Shown here: in pieces, positions 21,841 through 30,680 of the stretch | How positions within the stretch are numbered: position 1 is the first letter of the stretch | Layout of the letters: each line of letters opens with the position of its first letter | Source of the DNA: Siderastrea siderea | Taxonomy: Eukaryota; Cnidaria; Anthozoa; Scleractinia; Rhizangiidae | Direction: 5' to 3' | DNA length: 64,000 nt | Assembly (NCBI GenBank): GCA_964030785.1 | Contig: OZ034967.1 | Location: forward strand, 68,795,713-68,859,712 | Notes under the pieces: model-generated | What the model saw: only the letters and a program-made list of their open reading frames with translations | The model's database searches: none | Told to the model about the DNA's origin: nothing | Translations under genes and position numbers: made by a program

Positions 21841-23471
21841 GTTGGGGGGTGAGGGTGGGGTGGGGCTGGGGCTACGTTTTGGGGAAAGAGGTTTTAGAGG
21901 ACACTGAATCGACTGATTGTAACGATTCCTGGCATTTAAGGACTTTCAAATAAAGCAGTGTGATACCTTAAAACCTCCTTTTTGTTTTTACCAGGTTCTT
22001 GTTCTTATTTACGTGCTCGTGTACATTTAACGCACAAACGCTTATTTACGGAGAATAGACATTAATAAGAAATCAAAAATGTACAGGTTCTCAGGGAATA
22101 CATTTAATGATCTGAAGATTGTTAAGAGCTTCGTCCTGTTGCCAGAACACAGAACCCACTATGGGCTTAACTTGGATGATGTTTTATGAGTCTTGGGTTT
22201 TCTGCTTTTGACCGTCAACGCGCACCAACCAAAAACGACTCTACTCGACTCACACTCCTCTTAAGTGCGTGCAGTCTTTTTTTAAAGCTTCCAGCAGTGA
22301 AAAAAAGTACAAAAGGTTTACATTGGGGTGCAGAGTTCAATTCAACACTGTTGAATTTAACACGTTTGGCGACTTTTCTTTTGTTCTCAGGTGTGCTACC
22401 CTGTTCAATGAGGTTCTATAATTTTGTTTCACCTTTTCCAATTAAACAAAAGTGTTGAATTCGTTTGCCCACCTTGTTCAACATCACACCACAAAGTTGT
22501 GTTCAATGTTGAATGAGTTTTGCCGAGGCATAATGCTTGCAAACGAAAAACGCAAAGAGCCTGAGCCAACAAAATGAGGGCGTAGCCGGGCTTGAAGGCT
22601 AAGAGAAGTGATAAGTTCGAACCCTTAATTCCCCATGGCCAATAGGAAAAGGTTTCCCCTTTTCCAACCCCCCCCCCCCCACCTATCCCCCCCTTCCTCG
22701 CGAAAGCGGGTGGGTCGGTCGGTTGATCGGTTAAACAAAAGCGAAAAAAAAACGACAATAAATAATTCCAAGCGAGCCTTGATTACAAAGTCCTCACAAC
22801 TGTCATTCTGCAAGAGTCGTTATCACTCTTAAAGGTGCTCGAAGACCTTGTTATGAGGGTGACTTAGATGTTCAAGTCACTTTAAGATGCATAAAGAATA
22901 TTAAAACTTACGAGGAAAGGGTGCAGGCACGGACTAAAGTTTTGTTTTTTCTAGCAATTGGGGTGGTCTGTACGTGTACAGCATGCATTGTATACCTAAT
23001 CGGTGCCCTTTGGGTCTGTTAAATCCAGTTTTCGGAAAATCGAGAACCTGCAAATTCCTTTTCGATCCGCTTTTATAATTAGGCACAAATCTTTTTCACA
23101 TGAAGGTGACCGGCTTGAACGGAGTGTGACGTTTTTAAAACGAAAGGTTTCACTTCTGCATAACTGATACATTAAAGGTGGGGCTAGGTAAGTTCTGAAA
23201 CAAGACATGGAAAAGCTCTGCTTTATTTGAGAATCTTTTAATACTTAGAATCGTTTACTTACACTATCACGTTCACGTGTGCACTTAAAATCAGTCGATT
23301 TAGTATTCTCTTAAACGCAGGAGCCATAATCGGGGATGGAGACCGTAACTAAGTGCCATTTTCAGTAGTGGCGTTGGGCCCATCGAAAAAGACAAATGTG
23401 CTATTTTTAGAAAAAATTGCGCCATCGGGCGGCTGTGTTGCAAGGACTCCGCGCAGAGAAAAACAAACAAA

Positions 23472-23800
23472 ATGGCGTCGAAAGTTACCTTCGTTGGAGA
23501 TGAAGAAATTCAATTTCTGTCATCAGTGTCACTTCCTGGTGTCACTTCCTGGTTAGTGACTCTGGATATGAGGATTATACAAGTGATTCCGGTGATGGAA
23601 GTGAGAATATTTTAGAAAAATCCTGTAGCGAAGATGCGTCGGACATGTGGAAGGAGGGTTTCCCAGTTAGACGGAAGAAACGTTTTGAGGGCAAAAAAGG
23701 CGTCGAACTACGAAAGAATCAATTAAAGACGAATCAGGCAGGAAAAGGGAAAATACCTCTCGAAAATATATTTCCTCTGAGGACGTACAGAGATTGAAGG
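23472..23800 (+). pseudogene. decayed ORF inside the long-TIR element
   Basis: An ATG at about 23472 (MASKVTFVGDEEI...) opens a plausible coding stretch rich in SDSGYEDYTSDSGDGSE and then KKRFEGKKG-type basic residues, with a frame break near 23555. It is probably the N-terminus of the original transposase or cargo gene of the 20.5-39.5 kb element. The family is not recognised. Confidence 0.35.
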
Positions 23801-24918
23801 GCAGCCGCAAAGACTGTGAAATGATTTTCCAGGCATGTTGAGAAGAAAAGTAACGCACTGATAAATCGTTGTCATTTTTTTCACTGCAAGAAAAATAGTA
23901 ACATAGATTCAAATACCGAATCAGTAAAGAAAACGTTTGCCGAGATTCTTAGCGTATTTTTTTCTGAAATAATGCCCGCCTTTACCGAAATGGCCGAAAT
24001 GTTTATAATGAAGACAAAGAATAGTGAAAAGCGCGCGACAAAATAGAGAACTGGAAAAACACCAAGAGAAAAACTACTTCCGTCGATGAGAAGGAGAAAG
24101 ATAAAGTGAAGATTCATGCTACCCTAGTACTGAATATTACTTTCCGGGCAACTTACGAACCTAGAAGGGATAAATAGCGCAGTGGACTTGACAAAGGTTT
24201 CAACGACAGAGCGAGCTTAATTTTTTTTCTCCGCCAGCAACCCAGCAACCCGGCGAGAAAAAGCAAAATTAAGGAGAAATTACAACTGAACGTCACAGAG
24301 ACACAAATCAAGTTGTTTCAGAGTGCATGATTTCTTAGGACGAAAAGAAACTGTAGAAATAGAAATTTAAGCATTGAGCGCTGTGTTTACAATTTCATTC
24401 ATCGTCAAGTCAATCACTTGTTCTTAAAATTTCACAAACAGTAGGTTTTATACGGAAGGCTTTGACTCCGAAATATCGAGACAAGACAAAATAAAGCACA
24501 GTAAAATGGGAAAGAAGCATTTAATAAAAACTGTCACATTTTTTATGGCGAGTCTGACAAAAATCATGCAGCAGTCTGAGCAACAAGCATTGAACAAATT
24601 CAGTACCAGAAAAGGCGACATTTTTTGGCTATACCACGCAAAATTCTGGTTTACCTGTACTCGTTGTGGCTCTATCTGTGTTCCCTTTAGCATCTCCAGA
24701 CATTTAGACACAAGTCGGATGCCATGTAAAATACGTTGAATCGCTTTCACAGTTGTTTCAGTGTTGTTTTTACCATTCCGTCCGTGGGTTCTAACTGAGA
24801 CCAACTGCATTTTGTGATTTGCGTTTAAAAAGTAAGATGGTGAATTCTAATGTTCCTCACCTCCGTAGTCTTGTTTCAGTGAGCTGCATAAAAATTATCG
24901 TTCAAGTTTAATTATTAA

Positions 24919-25192
24919 TTGTCTTCAGTTCGACCAAACAAACACATGATGGTTCTATTGTCAGCGTTTTGTGAACGGAGCGATTACAAACTCGTTCATT
25001 TGAACTCCCGCAGCCATAACGGTGGGATCGTACAGCTTCAATACACTTTGAACGACAATTACAACAATTTTCAGCAAAAATCAAACACGTACCACATTTC
25101 AGAGCCCATAATTGGAAAGTTTTTCCCTAACCTTGGGCTTGTACGTTCACTTCGGAGCAGTTTCATTGATTCATTCAGATCCGCAAAGAAAC
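24919..25192 (+). pseudogene. ORF of the long-TIR element interrupted by the virus-like insertion
   Basis: An open frame of about 90 codons runs into the insertion site at 25192. If the 9.2-kb element and one target copy are removed, the same frame stays open past 34423 for roughly 40 further codons. This supports the idea that the insertion interrupted a reading frame or a neutral open stretch. No family is recognised. Confidence 0.35.
25188..25192. repeat. target-site duplication GAAAC (left)
   Basis: GAAAC directly precedes the left terminus AGTAGTAATA and is repeated exactly at 34418-34422 after the right terminus TATTACTACT. A 5-bp duplication fits a retroviral-like (DDE) integrase. Confidence 0.8.
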
Positions 25193-25545
25193 AGTAGTAA
25201 TACATGAATTCGACAAATACCACCTGATCCCCAGAGTATTATTTTCGTGTTTTAAACCTCCCACCGTAATAACCTCGCTCGCTCGCTTCGGTTATTACGG
25301 TGGGAGATTTAAAACACAAAAATAATACTCTGGGGATCAGGTTGTATTTGTCGAATTCATCTATTACTACTGAACATGGAGTAAATACCACCTCATCCGT
25401 ACACCTGTATATACCTCTTTTAAACCACCCAGCGCACAAAGCGAAGCAAGCAGGACGGGGGGAGGCAGTACCAGCGCGGAGGTGTCACGGAAAATCACGT
25501 TAGCTATTGAATATAAATATTTTTGAATTGAGGAAATATCTGCAC
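25193..25545 (+). repeat. left terminal inverted repeat
   Basis: It matches the reverse complement of 34107-34417. Outer 179 bp (25193-25371) form a near-perfect palindrome with a 15-nt loop (TCGCTCGCTCGCTTC). The inner part matches up to GAAATATCTGCAC. The left copy contains an extra block of about 45 bp (about 25440-25485) absent from the right copy. Confidence 0.85.
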
Positions 25546-25573
25546 CCCCTGTTATATCGTTCGAACAGCGGCT

Positions 25574-25902
25574 ATGGTTCGTGGATCAAACAACTGTCAA
25601 CTTTCTGAGGCCATTTATAACCTCCCTCCAGAGCTTTGTGAAATAATTTACAAGGAGTATCTCGCCATATAACTGAGGCAGCGAGCGGCTCTGGGCTGGA
25701 ACGAGGTGCATGAGGCTCTTAAAGAGGCGCCTTTCTGCAAAAAGCAAGGGCGAATCGTAAATGTTTTTTTTGTAGGAAATGTGTCACTTGCGGCCGGAAT
25801 GGGCTCTGTTACGTGTGTAACAAAAGTGGAGTTTATCACTATCTCGGCTATCCTGTGTTTGACTTTTACGACTACGACGAAATCTTTCAGAAATACTGGT
25901 AG
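25574..25902 (+). pseudogene. relic of a small F-box-like/zinc-binding protein gene
   Basis: The ATG at 25574 follows the left TIR and a TATA-like GTTATATCG. The first 32 codons include a leucine/proline motif like the start of an F-box (NLPPELCEIIYKEYLA). A TAA at 25670-25672 breaks the frame, which continues for 30 codons. After a one-base loss in a T8 run (about 25764-25771) the other frame shows a cysteine cluster CRKCVTCGRNGLCYVC and an aspartate/tyrosine-rich end at 25902. Function is unknown. An F-box-like module beside a zinc knuckle suggests a host-ubiquitin adaptor, but this is inference. Confidence 0.5.
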
Positions 25903-26574
25903 ACAGAGGTCATCCACTTCACCCCCACCCCTCTGTTTATATAAGCGACCAATAAACATTACGATTCGATATATTTCTGAAGTTCTTGTTGATAAAAGCT
26001 TCGAAGCTAAGCGATGGAGGGCTCTTTTTAATTGAGCAAATAATTTTTATTCTTATATGTTTTTATTTTCGAAAACAGGATGTGGTTATTAGTGCATGCC
26101 TTCTTATAAAAACAGGAAGACTTTGATCTAATATGTTAGGGGATTTCCCACAGATATACATTTCTATCGTTGATGATTGTCACGCAATTTTTATCAACCA
26201 ATCACGTGCCGACAGATGCATCTTTCGCCTCTTTGTTCTTAGGATATATATACAGACGCTTATTCATTTTTCACCGGCTTAAACCATGAATAAGAAGAGA
26301 TTTGTAATTGTTACACAATGCCATGCGTGACTGTCTCGCTTTTTTCGTATTTTTTTTTAACTTAGAGAGGAAAATCGTATTATGGAACCACATCTTGTCC
26401 TGAAATGGGGTAGCCATCTTCATCACAAGTTGGGGACATTATTTTTGAAACACAATCACGAGTGATAAATCGTATTTGTTTTATTTCGGGCGGTGTCAGA
26501 AGTTTAAAAAACCAATAACAAATAGCTTGCGAAGTTGCAATCATTTTGTTAGCGTATATAATTACTTTAAAAAT
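25903..26574. other. non-coding stretch inside the virus-like element
   Basis: No ORF of substance. A TATA-like GGATATATATACAG at about 26240-26254 precedes a very short ORF at 26287 (MNKKRFVIVTQCHA). It may hold the 3' processing region of the minus-strand gene block, but no clear signal was identified. Confidence 0.4.
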
Positions 26575-27105
26575 CTACAACGGAGCGAATGCTTTTTCAT
26601 ATTTTTTACAAACAGATGGCGGTATTTCCATGCAGTGATCAGAGACAAAATCATCTATCATTTTTAATCTGTCAAGGAACGTTTTTTCGTTGAAAGGTTC
26701 ACCTCTGAGGTAGAACCTGATCTCGTCAATCACTTTCTTGTATTCAATCCGAGCAAAATTAGCTTGTTCAGTTTTTTTGTCATATTTTTTCAAACTAGCT
26801 ATTCCTTTGCAAATAAGACCCACCGCAGTTAAAGTTGTAATGACAACGGGGTTCAGCGTTATTCCCCCGGCTACTGCAGCGCTGATAATTAATTTGCCAG
26901 CAGAAAGGTTGCAAATTAGGTTTCTCCGCTGATAGTAACGGTAGAGTTTTTCATAGCCATAATGTTTCTTGTGGTAGTACGCATACAAGTTTTTCAAAAT
27001 TACAACCGTCTCTTTAGAAAGTGTCTGGTCGATATGGTTGAAGTCGTATATGTCGCGCATTGTGGTATATAATAACTGAAAACGTTTATGGCGCTCTGTA
27101 TTCAA
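26575..27105 (-). CDS. virus-like element protein with hydrophobic central segment (176 aa)
   Basis: The ORF is intact. A tyrosine-rich helical N-terminal region (about 36-62) is followed by a hydrophobic stretch of about 35 residues (71-105, glycine/alanine/threonine/isoleucine-rich with a central proline) that could form a membrane hairpin. A charged helical C-terminal half (106-176) follows. The N-terminus overlaps the upstream gene by about 20 nt, implying the same transcription unit. A second in-frame ATG at codon 16 follows a TATATA stretch, so the true start could be there. I do not recognise the family. A minor virion or membrane-active protein is a guess from its place in the block. 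Confidence 0.65.
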   Translation of the reverse strand: MNTERHKRFQLLYTTMRDIYDFNHIDQTLSKETVVILKNLYAYYHKKHYGYEKLYRYYQRRNLICNLSAGKLIISAAVAGGITLNPVVITTLTAVGLICKGIASLKKYDKKTEQANFARIEYKKVIDEIRFYLRGEPFNEKTFLDRLKMIDDFVSDHCMEIPPSVCKKYEKAFAPL

Positions 27106-27565
27106 TCAATAGTAACAGTTCCTCATCTTTTATAACCGAAGCCAGTTCCACAGCCATAAGACCAAACGCCAGTTCTAAATTAATACTTATTGTCTGTAAT
27201 TGAGTTGCTTTGGTTGAAGTGTAAGTGATTGATTGAGTTAAATGGTCACTGTGTATTACTTTTAAAGAAATAGGCGTATATTGGTCTTTGTGCTTGAAAT
27301 AGAGCACTTTTATGGTTAATGTGTGGCTATGATTTGGAATGATTATTTTGTCACAACCATTTAATAAAAATGTGTTTCCATTGTTTGTATTCAAAATTCC
27401 ATTTATGTAATGAACGGAACCACGCAAACGATGCTCGTTTAAAGACAGGTCTGTTTCCATTACCACTTGTCCATTTTCCATAACAAAAGCAGTGTCATAG
27501 ACACTTGGATCAACGTTTGAAATTGTTTCTTTAACACCATAAACGATTAGATGTCCAATTTTCAT
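27086..27565 (-). CDS. virus-like element protein of unknown function, beta-rich (159 aa)
   Basis: This intact ORF lies between the fibre gene (7-bp gap to 27572) and the 176-residue gene (20-nt overlap). The sequence alternates hydrophobic and polar residues throughout, has a glycine/asparagine-rich turn (LNTNNGNTFLLNG, about 57-69), no signal peptide and few cysteines, which suggests a compact beta-sandwich. Its place in a virion gene block suggests a small structural protein. No family assignment can be made from sequence alone. Confidence 0.65.
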   Translation of the reverse strand: MKIGHLIVYGVKETISNVDPSVYDTAFVMENGQVVMETDLSLNEHRLRGSVHYINGILNTNNGNTFLLNGCDKIIIPNHSHTLTIKVLYFKHKDQYTPISLKVIHSDHLTQSITYTSTKATQLQTISINLELAFGLMAVELASVIKDEELLLLIEYRAP

Positions 27566-27571
27566 GAATGA

Positions 27572-28785
27572 TCAATGACGGACCGTGCCGTGCAGGTCGA
27601 GGAATATGTATTGCGGGGGTGAGCTATTCCATCTGTGAAAGTGGATTATAGTTCTCGTGTATTTCTCAAAATTTTTTGTAGTATGATTAGAAATTGAAAT
27701 CGTCGTGGCTTGTGGTGTCACGGTCACCTCATTCATTTCTGGTGGAAACCATTCCACAACCATCGTGTAGTAACCGACTGGAAGTGGATGGAGGTTAAAA
27801 CCGAGGCGTGACCGGTACTGGTTCGGTGAGTTGTCTTTTAACACGAGCCGGAGAACGTAAGCTTTTTTGTTTATTTGATGTGGAGACTCGGGAAAATCCT
27901 TAATACCCAAAATACCGAAGTTGTTTTCACTCGACGATTCATCAACATCTTCCATCAAGTATCTGAAGGCGTCCTTTTTATTTGTCGAGCTAGTGATATG
28001 GGATTCATGAATTGCCTGACTGACAAGATCTGACATAGATGTTATTTCACTTTTCATAAAATCAACATTAACTGCGGATTTCAGATCTTTGCCATCGGTA
28101 TGTAAGTTGACAATTGTATTATTATTTAAGTTCAAGTCTCCAGTCATACTGTTAGTGCCATCAAATTTGAGAAACTTTTTTTGTGTTATGTCATCAATTC
28201 TGTAGTTAACAAACTCGACACATGCGGCGTCTCTTGGGTTTGATGGAAGATCAAGATTGATAATCGAATTATTTTTCATATCAATATCAGCTGCTTTGTC
28301 CAGTTTTTTACAAGCTGATTATCGACATACTTTTTGTTTGTGGCTTGATCTACCTGTTCTGGGTCTTTTACGTTGTAGAGTGTATTATTATTCATATCAA
28401 TGTTTGCTTCCATTTTCCCACCTTCCTTTTTTGAAAGAAAGATTTTTCTCGTGTCCTGATAGTTTATTACCTTTGACAGATCACCTTGGATAGGATAAGG
28501 GTTGCTTTTCAACCGCAAAATATCGTACTTATTTTGCATGTCAATATCAGCGGCACCGCTGGCACTACCCTCAGGCCCAGGATCACCTTTGTCGCCTTTT
28601 TGACCCTGCGGTCCATCTCGCCCTTGGGGTCCCTGTGGACCGGCCACCCCTTGGGGACCCTTCTCCCCTCGGAGGCCAATCGGACCTTGTGGTTCCGCGG
28701 GGCCTATATCACTCCTCGGCCTAGGAGGACCCACCGTTTCACTTGTCGTTTGGCTAGTTTCACCGATAATCATAACCGATTTCAT
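27572..28785 (-). CDS. collagen-like/phage-type fibre (spike) gene, split at a -1 slippery site
   Basis: The first frame (28785-28276, 169 aa) has an N-terminal tail, 14 uninterrupted collagen triplets (residues 34-75, GPQ/GEK/GDK type) and one repeat of the D-x-M-NNN-x-(I/L)-x-N...YVD kind seen in trimeric phage tail fibres. The second frame (to 27572, 235 aa) continues with two more such repeats and a C-terminal globular region of about 150 residues. The frames meet at A_AAA_AAC (28309-28303), exactly in phase for -1 ribosomal frameshifting; a one-base loss in an A run is the alternative. The start ATG overlaps the stop of the ATPase gene by 4 nt. It would make a trimeric fibre for host attachment. 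Confidence 0.75.
28303..28309 (-). promoter_or_regulatory. candidate -1 ribosomal frameshift heptamer A_AAA_AAC
   Basis: On the minus strand the zero-frame codons are GTA AAA AAC TGG, so the heptamer has the X_XXY_YYZ layout. The zero frame ends 33 nt later at 28276-28278, and the -1 frame stays open for more than 700 nt with the expected fibre repeats. I could not identify a stimulatory hairpin or pseudoknot by eye. Confidence 0.5.
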
Positions 28786-29414
28786 ATATCTTCATCGAAA
28801 TTTTTCTTCATTAATTTTTGGGGCTTGCCATAGTAAAAGAAAGAATATTTTTTGTCGGTGGCGCAATCTAACGTGTCATGATCAACACCTATCTCGTCCG
28901 CAATCCGCTTGTTTTCTCGTGGAAGAAAGCTGAAAATACAAAAATGGCTGCAGTTATCCCGGATATTTTTCGGTACCTTGTAGAAGGCTTGAGTACAGTA
29001 AATAACGCAGCAGTTTCTGTGTCGTCCATTGATAAAATAATTTATGATGCTGTTTTGGTTGCTTTCACAAACCAGAACATCAAAGACAACAATTTTTTGG
29101 TTGTCCACCGGTAGCTCCTCGAGTGGAATGATTTCATCACCGGGAGCCTCGATGACCTCGTAACTAACCTTGGGGTTGATTCGTTCAGCAAAGTCCTGCA
29201 AAAGAGCCCGGTATTTGTTCTGGTGCAGGTTCTTTGAAAAGAGGTAAATTTTATCAAACTCTAGCAACTTATAAAGCATATGCAGTAATATGTTTGTTTT
29301 GCCAGAATTACTGGGTCCACAAATTAGCATCCGGAAAACATCGGTGGCAATGCAAGGGTGGCCTTGCTTGTAGCTACTCTTGAAAAAACCTGGGTCATAA
29401 TTTGGAATCTTCAT
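28782..29414 (-). CDS. A32/FtsK-HerA-type genome-packaging ATPase
   Basis: This is an intact 210-residue protein, the usual length for packaging ATPases of Polintons, adintoviruses and virophages. Walker A is GPSNSGKT (33-40). The Walker B strand is KIVVFDVLV (107-115); the acidic residue after D112 is replaced by valine, unlike the common DD/DE pair, with E117 close by. A C-terminal segment TQAFYKVPKNIRDNC (141-155) matches the motif-III/arginine region of A32-like enzymes. The enzyme would pump DNA into the capsid at the expense of ATP. It starts 32 bp from the divergent gene at 29447 and overlaps the fibre gene by 4 nt. Confidence 0.9.
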   Translation of the reverse strand: MKIPNYDPGFFKSSYKQGHPCIATDVFRMLICGPSNSGKTNILLHMLYKLLEFDKIYLFSKNLHQNKYRALLQDFAERINPKVSYEVIEAPGDEIIPLEELPVDNQKIVVFDVLVCESNQNSIINYFINGRHRNCCVIYCTQAFYKVPKNIRDNCSHFCIFSFLPRENKRIADEIGVDHDTLDCATDKKYSFFYYGKPQKLMKKNFDEDI

Positions 29415-29446
29415 TTTTTGGGTCTCTATATAATCACGCTGGAATT
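29415..29446. promoter_or_regulatory. short divergent promoter region
   Basis: Only 32 bp separate the minus-strand ATPase start (29414) from the plus-strand ATG at 29447. The gap contains CTCTATATAATCA, a TATA-like box that would serve the plus gene. The minus-strand promoter must overlap the coding region of the plus gene or use the same box. Confidence 0.5.
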
Positions 29447-29875
29447 ATGTCAATACAAAAGTGGCAACAGTTGGCTGAGGAAAAGTCGGCGGTCGATCAG
29501 CAAACACAAGACATTCACCAAAAATTTAGAATGAACAAAATAAGCAAAGAGTTTGGTCAGCCTTCAGGGGAGGAGCTTTTTAAACCAATCACAAAAAGGC
29601 TTGATGAAAAGAGCAGCGCCACAACGCAAGAGGTGGAGGAAAGTCCCGATTATGCAGTGGATGAATTTGACAGAACCAACCCGTTTGGTGATGAATTCAG
29701 ACCGGATGCCCCAACACCAGCCCCATCACCACCACCATCACCATCACCAGAACCAACATCACCACCCCCATATGATGATGATGATGGTGATGATTTTCCA
29801 CCACCACCCCCACCACTTATGAAACAAACATCCAAACGAAAACAGTGGGCGAAGCCGGAACCGGTTGAACCATGA
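29447..29875 (+). CDS. proline-rich acidic virion-type protein with PPPY motif (142 aa)
   Basis: The start is taken at ATG 29447, 13 bp past the TATA-like box. The N-terminal 60 residues are helical and charged. Residues 88-125 are an extreme proline/serine/aspartate tract with PPPY (106-109) followed by an acidic run, and the C-terminus is basic (KRKQW). PPxY motifs recruit NEDD4-type ubiquitin ligases and occur in virion proteins of many animal viruses, including adenovirus protein VI. The link to VI is only by analogy. The 3' end overlaps the next ORF by 11 nt. A histidine-rich frame over the same DNA (29553-29822) is a shadow of the proline codons. Confidence 0.65.
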   Translation: MSIQKWQQLAEEKSAVDQQTQDIHQKFRMNKISKEFGQPSGEELFKPITKRLDEKSSATTQEVEESPDYAVDEFDRTNPFGDEFRPDAPTPAPSPPPSPSPEPTSPPPYDDDDGDDFPPPPPPLMKQTSKRKQWAKPEPVEP

Positions 29876-30377
29876 ATCAATCTTGTTGCAAAATGTCAAT
29901 CGGATCATCACCATAAAAGGACATGATGAAAACTACACAGTAGGAAAATCGAAATTAGGTTTGGAAGGCAAAACCATTGCGGAACTCAAAAAATTAAGAG
30001 ATGGGATCTATGAAAAAAGAAGGGCAACCCAACCTCTATCGAAACAGCTGGAGGAGGGGAAGAAGAGCCTAAAGTCTACACCCACACGCAAAAGTAAAGA
30101 ATCTCCTCCCACCTCCCTGGAAAAAGCTGTCATGAGCCGAAGATCTTTTGTTGAGCCTTTAGACGATGAAGAGGACTATTCTGAACAGGATTGGGAAACC
30201 GAAGGAAGTGGCATCGCTAGTGAAGCTGACAAATTGATCAACCAACTTTGCTTGAGCATTGGATCGATAAAAGCAGGAAACAGCTCAATACAACTAAAAA
30301 ATCAGGTATTTTCTCTGCTTGATTCACTAGTTGGACTCAGCGCAATCGACAAAAAGCATAATTATATAGACCAATAA
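29865..30377 (+). CDS. virus-like element protein, acidic/basic mixed, unknown (170 aa)
   Basis: An intact ORF overlapping the PPPY gene by 11 nt and the next ORF by 1 nt (TAATG). A charged region at about 45-95 is rich in lysine, serine and threonine, then an acidic patch (DDEEDYSEQDWETE, about 99-112) and a leucine-rich C-terminal helix (about 120-160). No catalytic motif is visible. The tight overlaps indicate translation from one polycistronic-style transcript or leaky scanning. It probably encodes a minor virion or assembly protein. Confidence 0.6.
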   Translation: MNHESILLQNVNRIITIKGHDENYTVGKSKLGLEGKTIAELKKLRDGIYEKRRATQPLSKQLEEGKKSLKSTPTRKSKESPPTSLEKAVMSRRSFVEPLDDEEDYSEQDWETEGSGIASEADKLINQLCLSIGSIKAGNSSIQLKNQVFSLLDSLVGLSAIDKKHNYIDQ

Positions 30378-30670
30378 TGACGTTAAATCTTCTGCTTGAC
30401 TCGAGCCTCGCAAAACTACAAAGGGGCGGAGAACGGAATGTTTCACACCATTTCACAATAAACTTTCAACCTCCGATCCACTTGGGTTCAGGAAACTATA
30501 AAGCCGCGCTAAACAAACTTATTACAATGAGCTCCTCCTGGTACAACATCGATGCCTCTTATGGTAACAACAAAATTCGCTGGAGAAAGAAAACTGAAGA
30601 GTGGCATACCTTGATTTTTCCAAACGGAATGTATGATTACTATGACATCAACAGTTTTGTTCAGACCCAA
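30377..30670 (+). pseudogene. 3'-truncated virion-type gene (beta-rich)
   Basis: The ATG overlaps the preceding stop (TAATG). About 98 residues are preserved, with an N-terminal strand (MTLNLLLDSS), HHFTINFQPPIHLGSGNYKA and SSSWYNIDASYGNNKIRW, a pattern of alternating beta strands as in jelly-roll virion proteins. Beyond residue 98 the sequence becomes the reverse complement of PolB, so the natural C-terminus is lost. It could be a minor capsid or penton-like protein. Function not established. Confidence 0.6.
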
Positions 30671-30680
30671 ACCTTTGAAG
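30665..30680. other. internal deletion junction
   Basis: Here the plus-strand structural gene and the minus-strand polymerase run head-on into each other in mid-protein. Neither has its C-terminal part. The simplest explanation is a deletion that removed the end of both genes and everything between. Confidence 0.75.

Noticed and set aside
28486..28833. Plus-strand ORFs across the fibre and ATPase genes
   Set aside because: Antisense shadows of clearly recognised proteins.
29553..29880. Histidine-rich plus ORF and glycine-rich minus ORF over the PPPY gene
   Set aside because: Alternative-frame shadows of CCA/CAC/GAT repeats. The proline-rich frame fits the flanking gene overlaps.
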